A DNA stretch of 64,000 nucleotides from Vescimonas cirricatena (GTDB lineage Bacteria; Bacillota; Clostridia; Oscillospirales; Oscillospiraceae), in NCBI RefSeq assembly GCF_020687045.1, contig NZ_JAJEPW010000007.1, positions 15,585 to 79,584 of the forward strand. The letters run 5' to 3'. Shown here piece after piece: positions 33,011-43,154 of this stretch (within the stretch, counting starts at the first letter, position 1; each line of letters opens with the position of its first letter). The notes under the pieces are model-generated. The model saw nothing but the letters and a program-made list of their open reading frames with translations. It had not been told where the DNA came from and searched no databases. A program made the position numbers and the translations under genes.

Positions 33011-36000
33011 ATGGGAGCATGGGGCATAAAAGCATTAGAGCGTGACGAAGGGTTGGATGTACTGGACATCCTCAAAAATGAATATGTACCGGAGCATCCG
33101 GTAATGGATCTGGGCGAGATGATCGAACTGATGAAAGAGGAAGTCATGCTGGGAGCTGACTTCTCACAAATCGACTTCCTCTTTGACAATACTGCGATGG
33201 CTCTGGCGGAGCTGTATTTCCAATGGAAGGATAACAGCAAACTGGACTACGATCATGAAGAAGCTATATGGGATAAAGTCACCGGTTTCACAGCATCCAA
33301 AGAAGCCCTTGCTTTCCTGCTGCGGCAGCTCACCGACATCAAAAACGAGGTGCCGGACGAGGACGGCATCCGTGAGATTGTGGATCTTTGGAAGAACGAG
33401 GACAGCGGTGAGATCGCTCCTGCGTGGTTGGAACACTTGAATCAGCTCATTGATCGACTGGATTCAGAACAGGAGGCACGACAAATGTATATCAAAAAAT
33501 ACTGGGGCAACTTTATTGGCGGTTCCGATGACAGTCTGAACCTTGTGGCATTTTTAGAGGACCAGAAGAAAGAGGAGATCCCCCTCAGCGAGATATTTGC
33601 CAAGATTGGGCTGGACAAGCAGAACTGGGACTTCCGCCAGACCGTGGAGTATCTGGAGTTTACACACTCCGATGGCGTGGAGATGGACTTCCACTTCGCC
33701 ATTGATGTGGTCACTGATCTGGCCGCCATCCTGCTGGAGTGCAGCGTCAGTGGCAGTGTGAACCTCCAGGATCTGGACGAGTACAACACCCCCGCCCGCC
33801 GTATCCGCATCACTGCTACGCCGGAGGAGCACGAGGCCATGGACAAGGCCCTGGCGGACTTTGTCCATGCCCCGCTGGAATACGACATCAGCGAGATGAT
33901 GGGCGAGGATGAAATCACGGATATGGCTTCTCAGGTGGAGATGCTGCGGAAGGAGCTGTACGAAGCCTCTGGCCGCAACCGGAACTACCATGTAAAGGCG
34001 GAAGATGTAAAAGATCTGCTCCCCGACTGGGAGGGTGCCGATGGCTGTATCGCCACCAACCGCATCACAGTGGAGGGCTGCAAGGTTGGCTACTGCTACA
34101 GGGAGAAGCCGGACGGCGGCTGGGACAGTGGCTGGCGCTTCACCGCTGGTGACGAGAGCGAGGCGTACATGGACGACCCCAACAACGCCGGGATTTACAA
34201 GCTGAACACAATTTGCAACGACGATCCCGACATTATCCCGCTGCTGAACACACCCGCCCCCTGCGCCTTTGAGCGGGATGAGAACGGTGTGTTCCAGCAG
34301 ATCAAAGACTGGAAACCAGATGAGGACGAGGAGGACCCGGATATGGATATTTTGAAGCAGTGCCAGAAGTGGCATGAGGAGGACAAACACCAGAAAATCG
34401 TTGACGCACTGGAGGCAATCTCTGCCGAGGAGCGTACCCCGGAAATGGATATGGAGCTGGCGCGAGCCTACAACAATCTGGCGGACCCCAGCGAGCCGGA
34501 GGGAAAGAAGCTGCTTCACCGGGCGCTGGAACTGATGCAGTCCCACGAGGAGGAACTGGGAGATACTCATTCCTGGAATTTCCGCATGGGGTATGCCTAT
34601 TATTATCTGGATCAGAAGGGCCGCGCCCTGCGATATTTTGAAAAAGCCCTGGAACTGCATCCCGGTGATGATCCAAAACTCAACACCCAACAAGACATTG
34701 AGGATTTGATCGACTGGTGCAAGAAAGGCATTTCTCTGCCGCAGTTCTCGGAGTGCTTCCGGGAAAGGACAGAGGACTGGTGGGAAACCTTTGCGGAAAT
34801 GGAAGCAGAATTGCGCCAGATGATGGATGAGGACAAAGATCACACCCGCGGTGCCGAACTCGTGGCCCAAATGCAGGAAACCCTGAATCTGGTCTTTGAT
34901 GAGATCTCTTTCGAGATGGGCTTCAACGGCAAAAAGCATGAGCTGATCCTCACCCCGGAGGGCGACAAGGTCAAGCTGTTTGAGCTGGTCTACTTCCAGA
35001 AGCACGCCCCCAAGGAGGTGCTGGAGCACTGGAACATCCTGGTGGGCCGTCAGCCCCTCCAGAACATCGGCCTGCGCACCGAGGACGGCTGGGATATCTC
35101 CGGGGAGGATGTGCAGATCTGGCTGGAGGAGCAGGGTGAAAACAGCTTCGCCATCTCCGCTTACTACGAAAAGCTGCTGCCTATGCTCCGGGAGGAAGAA
35201 GGCCGGGCCTGGTGGATGCTCACCACCCTCACCGATCAGGTGCTGGGTGAGATCCCCCACATGAGATACATAGACAGCTTTGATGTGCTGGAGGAACCCA
35301 AGGCAGAGCCGTCCTTCCTCCTGTCCCAGCTGCCCGACAAACTGCGGGAGCAGGGCCTGGAGCTCTCCACCGACCCGGAAGCCTATCTGGAGAGCTACCT
35401 TGGTTACAAAATGGAACCCAAACAGGACCCGGACGCCGATTGGCGGCTGGATGTAATGGCCGGTTCCACCTGCTGTGTGCCGCTCATCAACGGCTATCTG
35501 AATGCCGACAATGATTTTATGGACGATCTCCATGCCGACGGCGCGGTGGCGGGCTTCTTCTGCTATCCCCTGGATACCCTGCGGGAGGAGGAAGGCAGTC
35601 AGAAAATTTTCGACTTCCGGGACAAACTGGAGGAAGTGCTCACCGGCGGGGATGGTTCGGAAGTGCTCACTCTCACCGGCGGGGCTACCGGCCTCTACTG
35701 TGGCTATGTGGACTTCATCGCCTGGGACATCCAAGAGGCGCTGAACATGGCGAAAGAGTTCTTTGAAGGCACGGACATCCCATGGGCCATCTTCCACACC
35801 TTCCGCCGTGAAGCCGGTTCTGTATCCCTAAAGCAACAAGATGATGGGACAGAAACTGAGAATCAGGATGACGAGTTGGACGAAACGCTGACGGGCATGG
35901 ACTATATTCCTTACACCCAACAGAACGCCGAAGCATTCTTCGCTCAGCTGGAGCAGTGGAACGACGAAGACGAGTACACCCGCTGTATCCAGGCACTGAA

Positions 36001-39000
36001 TGCCATCCCGGAGAACTGGAGGAACTACCGCACCGCCTACGCCCTGGCCCGTGCACTGGAGAACTACGCCATCATCGGGGACCATGACGAAGGTACTTTG
36101 AAATCCAAGGGAGACAAAGTCCTTCTGAGGGCCATTGAGGTGCTGGAGTCCGTCCGGGAGGAAGGCCAGGACAAGGCGGAGTGGAATATGCGGATGGCCT
36201 ATGGCTATCAGTATCTCTACGGCCAGGAGGAAAAGGCCATTCCCTACGCCCAGCGGTGGGCAGAGTTGGACCCGGAGGATGAAAATGCTCCGGCGGTAAT
36301 TCGGGAGTGTAAGGCGGAGATCCGGAAACGCCAGCGCAGCCGGAAGAAGAAGGCCAAATTCGTGCCCGGTGATACCCCATTTGAGGGCTTCGACCTCACC
36401 AACTTCTGGGATGATAATTGGTATGCACTGAAAGAATATGTCAGTGATCCGCCTTCCGATGAGCTGATTGCCAGCGTGGAGGAGGAACTGGGCTACAAGC
36501 TGCCCGCCGCCTACATTTGGCTGATGAAGCAGCACAACGGCGGCATTCCGGTGAACACCTGCTATCCCTGCGATGAGCCTACCTGTTGGTCAGATGATCA
36601 TGTGGCCATCACCGGCATTTTCGGAATCGGACGGGAAAAGAGCTGCTCCCTCTGTGGAGAGCTGGGCAGCCAGTTTATGATCGATGAGTGGGAGTATCCT
36701 GCCATCGGTGTGGCCATCTGCGACTGTCCAAGCGCCGGACACGATATGATTTTCCTGGACTACCGGGCTTGCGGTCCCCAGGGAGAGCCTGCGGTAGTCC
36801 ATGTGGATCAGGAAAATGACTATAAAATTACCCATCTGGCAGATAGCTTTGAGGAATTTATCCGCGGACTGGAGCATGAATCCCTCTATGATCCGGATGA
36901 AGATGCAGAGGGTCTTGAGGATGACGCCGACGAGGAGGAAACCGACCGTAAGGGCTCCTTTGCCGGGTCTGTGCTCCTCTCCAAAGCGGAATGGGACAAG
37001 GAGCAGTTGATCCGGAATCTACGGGAAGAATGGGGCATCGTAGATGAGGAGCCGGATGAGGGCGACGAAGATGATGAGAACAGCGATGACGCTGTGGTAA
37101 TGCGGGTCGGCGGCATGATGCTGATCGTGACACTCTTCCACGGTCACATCCCGGACAATGAAGCGGAGATCAACGCCGAAAACAACTATATGTGGCCAGA
37201 GGCCGTAGAGGTGGCCAAAGCGCACAAGGCCCATATCATGGTGGCTGTATTGGGCGAGGAGGAAAAACTGCTGGAACGGGGCAAGCTGTTCACCAAGGCG
37301 ATGGCAGTGTGCTGCAAGCAGAAATACGCCACCGGTGTCTACACCAGCGGCGTGGTATTTGAGCCTCGTTTCTATGAGGGCCTTGCCGATATGCTCAAAG
37401 AGGACGAGCTGCCCATCTTCAACTGGGTTTGGTTCGGCCTGTACCGGAGCGAGGGGGGCCTAAACGGCTACACCTACGGCATGGATGTGTTTGGCAAGGA
37501 GGAAATGGAGGTGTTGAACACCGACGCTGAGCCGGAGGAACTGCGGGACTTTTTGGCCAGCCTTGCCTCCTATGTGCTGGCGTGTGATGTGACACTGCAA
37601 GACGGCGAGACCATCGGTTTTTCTGCGGACGATAAGCACACCATCACCCGCAGCCCCGGCGTCTCCCTGCCGGAGGAACAGATGACCCTGAAGATCGGTT
37701 ACGAGCCTATAAAGGGAGATCCGGAGGATGACAGCTGCGACCACTCAGACAATGATGACACGCAGGATGAGGAAGAATTCAGTAATCCCGAAGTCTACAC
37801 CGAGGAGGAGATGGAAGCCGTCGAGGGGCACATTGAGCAGTATTTCGGCAAGTTCGAGAATGTGTTCCATGAGCTGGTTTCTCCCGACATCCATGTGGAC
37901 ATCTGCGTGGTGCCGCCCTCTGAGGAGCGGGACTACTGCACCCTGGTCACCATGGGCATGGGCGCTCACCGGATGAATGTGCCGGAGGAACTGGCGGAAT
38001 ATAAGCTGGAGCGGGCGGAGCTGGCCATTGCCCTGCCTGCGGACTGGAAGCTGGATCAGGAGTCCATGAAAGACGAAAAGTGGTACTGGCCCATCCGCCT
38101 GCTGAAATCCTTGGCCCGCCTTCCCATTGCCAGCGATACCTGGCTGGGCTTCGGCCATACCATGGACAATGAGGAGGATTTTGCAAAGGACACAAAGCTG
38201 TGCGCCGCCATTCTGACTGGTCCCCAGGATACCGAAGATGGCAGCGAGGTCTGCATCCTGCCGAGTGGCGAGGAGGTCAACTTCTATCAGGTGATTCCTC
38301 TCTACCGGGATGAATTGGAATATAAGCTGGCCCATGACGCGGACGCCCTGCTGGGCAAAATGAACGGCATCAGCTTTGTGGTGGAGCCTGATCGTCAGGA
38401 TGCTATCACCCGTGGCACCCTTTCCAATGATGATTTTGACGGTGAGATGGACGATGCCTCCTATCATATCGAGAGCATTGAGGAGAAGGAACTGCCAATT
38501 GACCCCATCAACGCTTATAACCACATGGCCATCTACCTGCGCTGGTGCATGGAGCACGACCTGATGGGTGAGGACTTCCTGAAAGAATACAGCGAAGTGG
38601 CCAAACAGGTCAAAGCTGATCCTGCCAGTGTGGATCTGCGGGAGTTTATCCGGGATGAGCTGGACGGCTGTCTGTTCTCTGTGCTATTCAATCAGCAAGG
38701 CCGTGCCTTTGCAGGCTATTACTACGGAGAGGGCGACAGCCCCTACTATCCTGCCGATGTTGACGACAACGCCCTCCGCTTCTTCGGCCCGGAGCGGTAT
38801 CACTCTGATGAGTTCCAGGATGAAGCCTACCTGTTCATCCCCTTTGACGAGGACTACTATCAGGCTATGGCAGAGGTGATCGGGGAACGGTTTGAAAACT
38901 GGCAGGGACAGGACTTCGACGAGGACACGCTGGAGCCTTCCGAGGTTGCTCAGGCCATCATGGAGTATCTGGACTGCGAGTGTACCTATTTCCCATCCAT

Positions 39001-39703
39001 GGCAGATGATGACCCCATCATGTCGGCATACAGCTACGCCCAGCGGCTGGGGGTACGGGAGGGCTTTGTTCCCGTGCTCATCAAGGCGGATGATGAAACG
39101 CTGTTGGAGTGTCTGGTGATGAACGCCGATCCGGAGCACAATGCGGACTTCTACGAATTTGACCTCAAAACAGTAGAGGAGTATCGAAAGAAGATGCTCT
39201 CCGCTCCCATCAAGGACGGAAAGGCGGTTCTGGAGGAATTGACCGGCCAGCGCAAGGAAGAAGCCGAGGACGATGACATGGACTGGGAGGCGGAAGTCCT
39301 GGGCGAGATGGAGGGCGGCTATGACAATGACCGCTTCTCCTGCTATTGGGATTCGGATAGCCACATGACCTATCCGCTCATTCTGGCCAAAATTCCGGTC
39401 AAGAACCCCTGGGAGATCTTCGCCTATCTGCCCTTTGGAAATTGGAATGAGTGCCCCGACACGCCGGACCTGATGGCAGTGGCGAAATACTGGTTCGAGC
39501 AGCATGGTGCCATCCCTGCCGCCATGAGCCACGATGAATTGGAGTTTGAACTTCCGACTCCGATCTCCAAGGAAAGAGCTATGGAAGTGGCTGTGGAGCA
39601 ATATGGCTTCTGCCCAGATCTGGATCAGAATGAGGATGGAAGCATTGGCTCCTTGGCAGATGTCCTGTGGCAGTCCACCGTCTGGTATTTCTGGTGGGAT
39701 TGA
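33011..39703 (+). CDS. 2,230-residue multi-domain polyimmunity protein
   Basis: This very long acidic protein has no signal peptide or membrane segment. Domains in order, judged by eye: DUF4259-like (1-150, starts MGAWGIKALERDEGLDVLDI); an unassigned module (159-310, starts at an internal Met, MYIKKYWGNF); DUF2185/Imm33-like (about 330-440); TPRs (445-560); an unassigned domain (580-940); TPRs (970-1105); SMI1/KNR4 (about 1130-1290); DUF4261 (1315-1570); suppressor-of-fused-like (1597-1785); DUF7832-like (1830-1965); and DUF4253 (about 2000-2230, ending WYFWWD). These families are otherwise separate immunity proteins. Fusion suggests one protein protecting against several toxins. The reading frame is intact over 6.7 kb. 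GAGAGG precedes the ATG. Confidence 0.85.
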   Translation: MGAWGIKALERDEGLDVLDILKNEYVPEHPVMDLGEMIELMKEEVMLGADFSQIDFLFDNTAMALAELYFQWKDNSKLDYDHEEAIWDKVTGFTASKEALAFLLRQLTDIKNEVPDEDGIREIVDLWKNEDSGEIAPAWLEHLNQLIDRLDSEQEARQMYIKKYWGNFIGGSDDSLNLVAFLEDQKKEEIPLSEIFAKIGLDKQNWDFRQTVEYLEFTHSDGVEMDFHFAIDVVTDLAAILLECSVSGSVNLQDLDEYNTPARRIRITATPEEHEAMDKALADFVHAPLEYDISEMMGEDEITDMASQVEMLRKELYEASGRNRNYHVKAEDVKDLLPDWEGADGCIATNRITVEGCKVGYCYREKPDGGWDSGWRFTAGDESEAYMDDPNNAGIYKLNTICNDDPDIIPLLNTPAPCAFERDENGVFQQIKDWKPDEDEEDPDMDILKQCQKWHEEDKHQKIVDALEAISAEERTPEMDMELARAYNNLADPSEPEGKKLLHRALELMQSHEEELGDTHSWNFRMGYAYYYLDQKGRALRYFEKALELHPGDDPKLNTQQDIEDLIDWCKKGISLPQFSECFRERTEDWWETFAEMEAELRQMMDEDKDHTRGAELVAQMQETLNLVFDEISFEMGFNGKKHELILTPEGDKVKLFELVYFQKHAPKEVLEHWNILVGRQPLQNIGLRTEDGWDISGEDVQIWLEEQGENSFAISAYYEKLLPMLREEEGRAWWMLTTLTDQVLGEIPHMRYIDSFDVLEEPKAEPSFLLSQLPDKLREQGLELSTDPEAYLESYLGYKMEPKQDPDADWRLDVMAGSTCCVPLINGYLNADNDFMDDLHADGAVAGFFCYPLDTLREEEGSQKIFDFRDKLEEVLTGGDGSEVLTLTGGATGLYCGYVDFIAWDIQEALNMAKEFFEGTDIPWAIFHTFRREAGSVSLKQQDDGTETENQDDELDETLTGMDYIPYTQQNAEAFFAQLEQWNDEDEYTRCIQALNAIPENWRNYRTAYALARALENYAIIGDHDEGTLKSKGDKVLLRAIEVLESVREEGQDKAEWNMRMAYGYQYLYGQEEKAIPYAQRWAELDPEDENAPAVIRECKAEIRKRQRSRKKKAKFVPGDTPFEGFDLTNFWDDNWYALKEYVSDPPSDELIASVEEELGYKLPAAYIWLMKQHNGGIPVNTCYPCDEPTCWSDDHVAITGIFGIGREKSCSLCGELGSQFMIDEWEYPAIGVAICDCPSAGHDMIFLDYRACGPQGEPAVVHVDQENDYKITHLADSFEEFIRGLEHESLYDPDEDAEGLEDDADEEETDRKGSFAGSVLLSKAEWDKEQLIRNLREEWGIVDEEPDEGDEDDENSDDAVVMRVGGMMLIVTLFHGHIPDNEAEINAENNYMWPEAVEVAKAHKAHIMVAVLGEEEKLLERGKLFTKAMAVCCKQKYATGVYTSGVVFEPRFYEGLADMLKEDELPIFNWVWFGLYRSEGGLNGYTYGMDVFGKEEMEVLNTDAEPEELRDFLASLASYVLACDVTLQDGETIGFSADDKHTITRSPGVSLPEEQMTLKIGYEPIKGDPEDDSCDHSDNDDTQDEEEFSNPEVYTEEEMEAVEGHIEQYFGKFENVFHELVSPDIHVDICVVPPSEERDYCTLVTMGMGAHRMNVPEELAEYKLERAELAIALPADWKLDQESMKDEKWYWPIRLLKSLARLPIASDTWLGFGHTMDNEEDFAKDTKLCAAILTGPQDTEDGSEVCILPSGEEVNFYQVIPLYRDELEYKLAHDADALLGKMNGISFVVEPDRQDAITRGTLSNDDFDGEMDDASYHIESIEEKELPIDPINAYNHMAIYLRWCMEHDLMGEDFLKEYSEVAKQVKADPASVDLREFIRDELDGCLFSVLFNQQGRAFAGYYYGEGDSPYYPADVDDNALRFFGPERYHSDEFQDEAYLFIPFDEDYYQAMAEVIGERFENWQGQDFDEDTLEPSEVAQAIMEYLDCECTYFPSMADDDPIMSAYSYAQRLGVREGFVPVLIKADDETLLECLVMNADPEHNADFYEFDLKTVEEYRKKMLSAPIKDGKAVLEELTGQRKEEAEDDDMDWEAEVLGEMEGGYDNDRFSCYWDSDSHMTYPLILAKIPVKNPWEIFAYLPFGNWNECPDTPDLMAVAKYWFEQHGAIPAAMSHDELEFELPTPISKERAMEVAVEQYGFCPDLDQNEDGSIGSLADVLWQSTVWYFWWD

Positions 39704-39718
39704 TGGGAGGTGCGACCA

Positions 39719-40582
39719 ATGACAGAATATCAGAAAACCTATATCGAACTAAAAAAACAGTTTGTTGCGACCAATGAAGGTCCGGACAGTGTCCGCGCTC
39801 TATATACCTTCAAGGAAGAACTTGAGCAGAGTGAGGATCAGCAGGCCAAGGAAGTGCTGGTGGATATGTATGATCTACTGGACTTCAAGAAGGATGCCTA
39901 CGAACTGCTCTGCCAAATCGGAAATCGTTCCGACAAGAAGACCCTCAAGCGGCTGGGCATCTTGAAGGACTATGCGGAAAACTGGGGCAATCATTATGCC
40001 CTCCCCAGGCCCAAAACGCCGGAGGAGAAGCAGAAAGAGAAGGAGCGGCAGGCCCAGCTGGGCCTGCCCGCCTTCCGGTATCACCCCAATCCTCTGGAAA
40101 CTGGGGCTTTTGAGGAATCCGCAGACGGCGTTGTCTGCGACTGCTGCGGCAAGACGACCCATATTTTCTATACAGCCCCCTTTTACGCCGTGGAGGATAT
40201 TGCATATCTGTGCCCAGAGTGCATCGCCAACGGCGAAGCAGCCCGGAAATATGACGGTAGTTTTCAAGATGATTTCTCTGTGGATGATGGTGTAGACGAT
40301 CCGGAGAAGCTGGACGAGCTGATCCACCGCACCCCCGGCTACTCCGGCTGGCAGCAGGAATACTGGCGCGCCCACTGCGGCGACTACTGCGCCTACCTGG
40401 GCCATGTGGGTGCCAGAGAACTGCGGGCCCTGGGTGTGCTGGAGGAGGTACTGGACGATCCGATGTGGGACGATGAGCAAAAAGAAATGATCCGGGAATC
40501 TGTCAATGGCGGGCATCTGCAATGCTATCTGTTCCAGTGCCTCCACTGCGGAAAACACCTGGTCTGGATGGATTTTGATTGA
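39719..40582 (+). CDS. CbrC/UPF0167-family protein
   Basis: This 287-residue protein begins MTEYQKTYIELKKQFVATNE. The C-terminal about 170 residues match CbrC: FRYHPNPLETGAFEE, CDCCGKTTHIFYTAPFY, LCPECIANGEAARKYDG and CLHCGKHLVWMD. Cys pairs suggest zinc binding. CbrC is linked to colicin E2 tolerance in E. coli, and this family is frequent as an immunity protein. The N-terminal helical part is extra. GGGAGG precedes ATG 39719. Confidence 0.8.
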   Translation: MTEYQKTYIELKKQFVATNEGPDSVRALYTFKEELEQSEDQQAKEVLVDMYDLLDFKKDAYELLCQIGNRSDKKTLKRLGILKDYAENWGNHYALPRPKTPEEKQKEKERQAQLGLPAFRYHPNPLETGAFEESADGVVCDCCGKTTHIFYTAPFYAVEDIAYLCPECIANGEAARKYDGSFQDDFSVDDGVDDPEKLDELIHRTPGYSGWQQEYWRAHCGDYCAYLGHVGARELRALGVLEEVLDDPMWDDEQKEMIRESVNGGHLQCYLFQCLHCGKHLVWMDFD

Positions 40583-40597
40583 AAAGGAGGCAATACT

Positions 40598-41377
40598 ATG
40601 GGACTTGACATCTACGCCGGAACATTGACCCGGTACTATTCTCACAACTGGAAAACTGTTGTTCAGCAGTGGGCGGAGGAAAACGGATACTCTTTCAACC
40701 GCATCACCCCGGACGGGGAACCTGCTGATAACGAGGAAGAAATGTCCCCGGCTGAGGTCCAGGCGGCGGTGGAGAACTGGCGGGATCAGATCTTGAGCGC
40801 CATTTCTCAGCCGGGCCAGCCCCCCTACGCTCCCTGGCTTGAAGATAATGAGAAACCTTATTACACCGACAAGCCGGATTGGGATGCCTTCGGCGCTATG
40901 CTGCTGGTGGCCGCCTGTCGTACATACGAGGAACCGGTGCCTTCCACCGTGGAGAAGGACTGGATCTTCGGGGAGCATCCTCTGGTCGCCCGCCTTGCAT
41001 CAGATGAGGAGCGGGTGTGGTCCCTGTTTCGTGGGGCTACCTGGTGGCTCCCTCTTTCTGACAGCTTTCTGTTCCAAGGGTCCTTGCCTACCGATGACAC
41101 CGCCGCTATCGCCACCTTGGGCGGACTGCGGAAGGAGCTGGAAAAGCTGAACCAGCTGGCGTGGCAGGCCGATGAGGACACTATCCTTGGCTGGGCAGAC
41201 ACGGAGGGATACCCGGTAGACGGAACCGTAGACTCAGATGGACAGTACAGCAAGGCAGACATCCCGGAACACACCCAGTATGACACTCAATCCCTTGCCA
41301 AGTTTGCCTTCTCCATGTTCTGGCGGGCCATGCGGTTTGCCGAGGAGCAGCAGGTGCCTATCCTGCTTGACTATTAA
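40598..41377 (+). CDS. Unknown Trp-rich protein, immunity array
   Basis: This 259-residue protein begins MGLDIYAGTLTRYYSHNWKT. It is acidic and aromatic-rich, with a stretch RVWSLFRGATWWLPLSDSFL in the middle. The start MGLDIYAGTL suggests a conserved N-terminal strand. There are no membrane segments. AAAAGGAGG precedes the ATG. The family is not recognised. Confidence 0.65.
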   Translation: MGLDIYAGTLTRYYSHNWKTVVQQWAEENGYSFNRITPDGEPADNEEEMSPAEVQAAVENWRDQILSAISQPGQPPYAPWLEDNEKPYYTDKPDWDAFGAMLLVAACRTYEEPVPSTVEKDWIFGEHPLVARLASDEERVWSLFRGATWWLPLSDSFLFQGSLPTDDTAAIATLGGLRKELEKLNQLAWQADEDTILGWADTEGYPVDGTVDSDGQYSKADIPEHTQYDTQSLAKFAFSMFWRAMRFAEEQQVPILLDY

Positions 41378-41403
41378 AGAGAATTCGTCAGGGGGTGGAG
41401 ACC

Positions 41404-42279
41404 GTGGAACAAAAACGGCCGGCAGATATAATTCAGGAACTTCTGGACTACCTGTGGAACGGCCTGGGCCTGGAGGAAAAGGGCTGGAAGCGTCTGAAAA
41501 AGCGCGACTTCAAAAAGAAAATGAAAAACGGGCTGACCTATCAGATCTGGTTTGACCGGAGCCGCTACAACTACATAGACTACGAAATCGGCCATGGGAA
41601 TGTGGAGGTGGGCTTCAGCTGTATCATAAAGCAGGGAGATGACTACCTCTACTCTTTCAGAATTGAACCCACAACAGGCGGTTCATTCTTTCGGATGCTG
41701 ACAGAGGACCTGCGGCTGAACACCGGGCTGCTGGACACCTTTCTGCCCCTGGTCAAAGCCAACTACCTCGACTTCATCGACCGCTTCGAGGCAGACCCCG
41801 TGGAGGCATTACAGCCGGTCTGCGCCCCCTTCACCGAGGCGGAGGACTACAGCTGGTTCATCTATGTGCGGGAGCAGATGGTGGAACGGTACGGAACGGC
41901 GGAGCAGATGGAGGAGTACCGCCGTCAGGCGGAATTGCGCGGAACGCCTGGACACAAGGCAAAGAACTGGATGGGTTCGATGTTGTTCCACCTCTCCCAC
42001 GCCAATGATGTGGATCAAGCCTGGGCCTCAAGCCGCACCAGAGAGGAACTGGACCAGGTGGTGGAACCCTTTGTGCAGGCCAAGCGGCAGACAGGACAGT
42101 GGACACAGGAGGATGAGGCGGGCTATCAGCTCTACCGGCAGGAAACAGATCCGAAGAAGCGCACCTTTCGGGTATGGTATCTCATCGCCAACCCCCGCGG
42201 CCTGCCGAAAGAGTTTGTCCAGAAAGAGCTGGAGTTTCGGTGGAAACTGTTCCCAGAAAAGAAGGAGGAACCCAAATGA
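41404..42279 (+). CDS. DUF4304-like protein, immunity array
   Basis: This protein of about 291 residues begins with GTG (in-frame GTG at 41395 is also possible). KGWKRLKKRDFKKKMKNGLT, TYQIWFDRSRYNYIDYEI and VEVGFSCIIK fit the DUF4304 pattern, a fold common among immunity proteins. The C-terminal part is helical. Its stop overlaps the next start by 4 bp (ATGA). Confidence 0.6.
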   Translation: MEQKRPADIIQELLDYLWNGLGLEEKGWKRLKKRDFKKKMKNGLTYQIWFDRSRYNYIDYEIGHGNVEVGFSCIIKQGDDYLYSFRIEPTTGGSFFRMLTEDLRLNTGLLDTFLPLVKANYLDFIDRFEADPVEALQPVCAPFTEAEDYSWFIYVREQMVERYGTAEQMEEYRRQAELRGTPGHKAKNWMGSMLFHLSHANDVDQAWASSRTREELDQVVEPFVQAKRQTGQWTQEDEAGYQLYRQETDPKKRTFRVWYLIANPRGLPKEFVQKELEFRWKLFPEKKEEPK

Positions 42280-43154
42280 GCAATAAAGCTTTCCAGCAAA
42301 ATCTGGACGACAAAAAAGGCCCCCAGCCCGGAGGTCCCTATCTCATTCAGATGCTGTTCAAAGAGCCGGTAGAAATGCCGGATAAAGAAAAAATGACTGC
42401 CATAATGGAGAAGCACATCGGATCAACAGAGTGCTTCTGTTATGATAAGAAAATGGCCGGCTTTGCCGCCCTGGATCATGTCGCGGAATTTCAGGACGGC
42501 AAGTGCCCGGTACAGCTGATGGTGATGAAATGCGACAAGTTCAAGGGCAAAGGCTTTGATGCCTTTCTGATGAGCCAGATGTGGGACTGCCAGGAGGACC
42601 GTGACCGGATCTTCCGGGAGTGCAAATATCAGGTGGTGGCCACCGATATGCTGACTGCGGCGCTTCCAGCGCTGGAGCGTGCCAACCTGGATGCCGACTT
42701 TCTGGAGGCTCTGGCAGAGCTGTACCCCACCTGTGAGGCGTTCTATTTCCAGAACTGCGGCAAGCTGTTTCTGGCAGAGGATGTGCGCTCCCATCAGATT
42801 GAGGGGCCGGATCGGTTCATCCGCTTTGGCGTCAATGTCCGTTTCTTCAACATCGAGGGCACGGAGGATATGCTCATCGACACGGTGGGCATGAGCACCC
42901 TGTTTTTGCCGGATCTCCAGTACCACTTCCACGGCATGGACCCCAACTGGGTGGTAAACCACGCCTATAATGCAGCGTCCTATATTCTGGAGCATGATAA
43001 CCCCATTGAGGATGGGGAAACCATAGACGGCGTGGCGGATGGCCAGATGTGCCGGGAGATCCAGTGGAAGTGCCAATATGAAGATGCCTTGATCCAGCCG
43101 CCCAGAGGGGTGCTGGACATCAACATGGGAAACTATGCTTCGGGAGGACGCTGA
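42276..43154 (+). CDS. DUF4261-family immunity-type protein
   Basis: This 292-residue protein begins MSNKAFQQNLDDKKGPQPGG. The core has SQMWDCQEDRDRIFRECKYQ, then FNIEGTEDMLIDTVGMSTL and SYILEHDNPIEDGETIDGV. These match DUF4261, the same family as residues about 1315-1570 of the giant protein, so the family occurs twice in the array. GGAGGA precedes ATG 42276. Confidence 0.75.
   Translation: MSNKAFQQNLDDKKGPQPGGPYLIQMLFKEPVEMPDKEKMTAIMEKHIGSTECFCYDKKMAGFAALDHVAEFQDGKCPVQLMVMKCDKFKGKGFDAFLMSQMWDCQEDRDRIFRECKYQVVATDMLTAALPALERANLDADFLEALAELYPTCEAFYFQNCGKLFLAEDVRSHQIEGPDRFIRFGVNVRFFNIEGTEDMLIDTVGMSTLFLPDLQYHFHGMDPNWVVNHAYNAASYILEHDNPIEDGETIDGVADGQMCREIQWKCQYEDALIQPPRGVLDINMGNYASGGR

Noticed and set aside
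33554..35797. A 747-codon open frame on the minus strand inside the giant immunity gene
   Set aside because: It is a mirror of the acidic, codon-biased plus-strand gene; it has no ribosome site, its composition is unlike real proteins and the plus-strand gene has clear domains.
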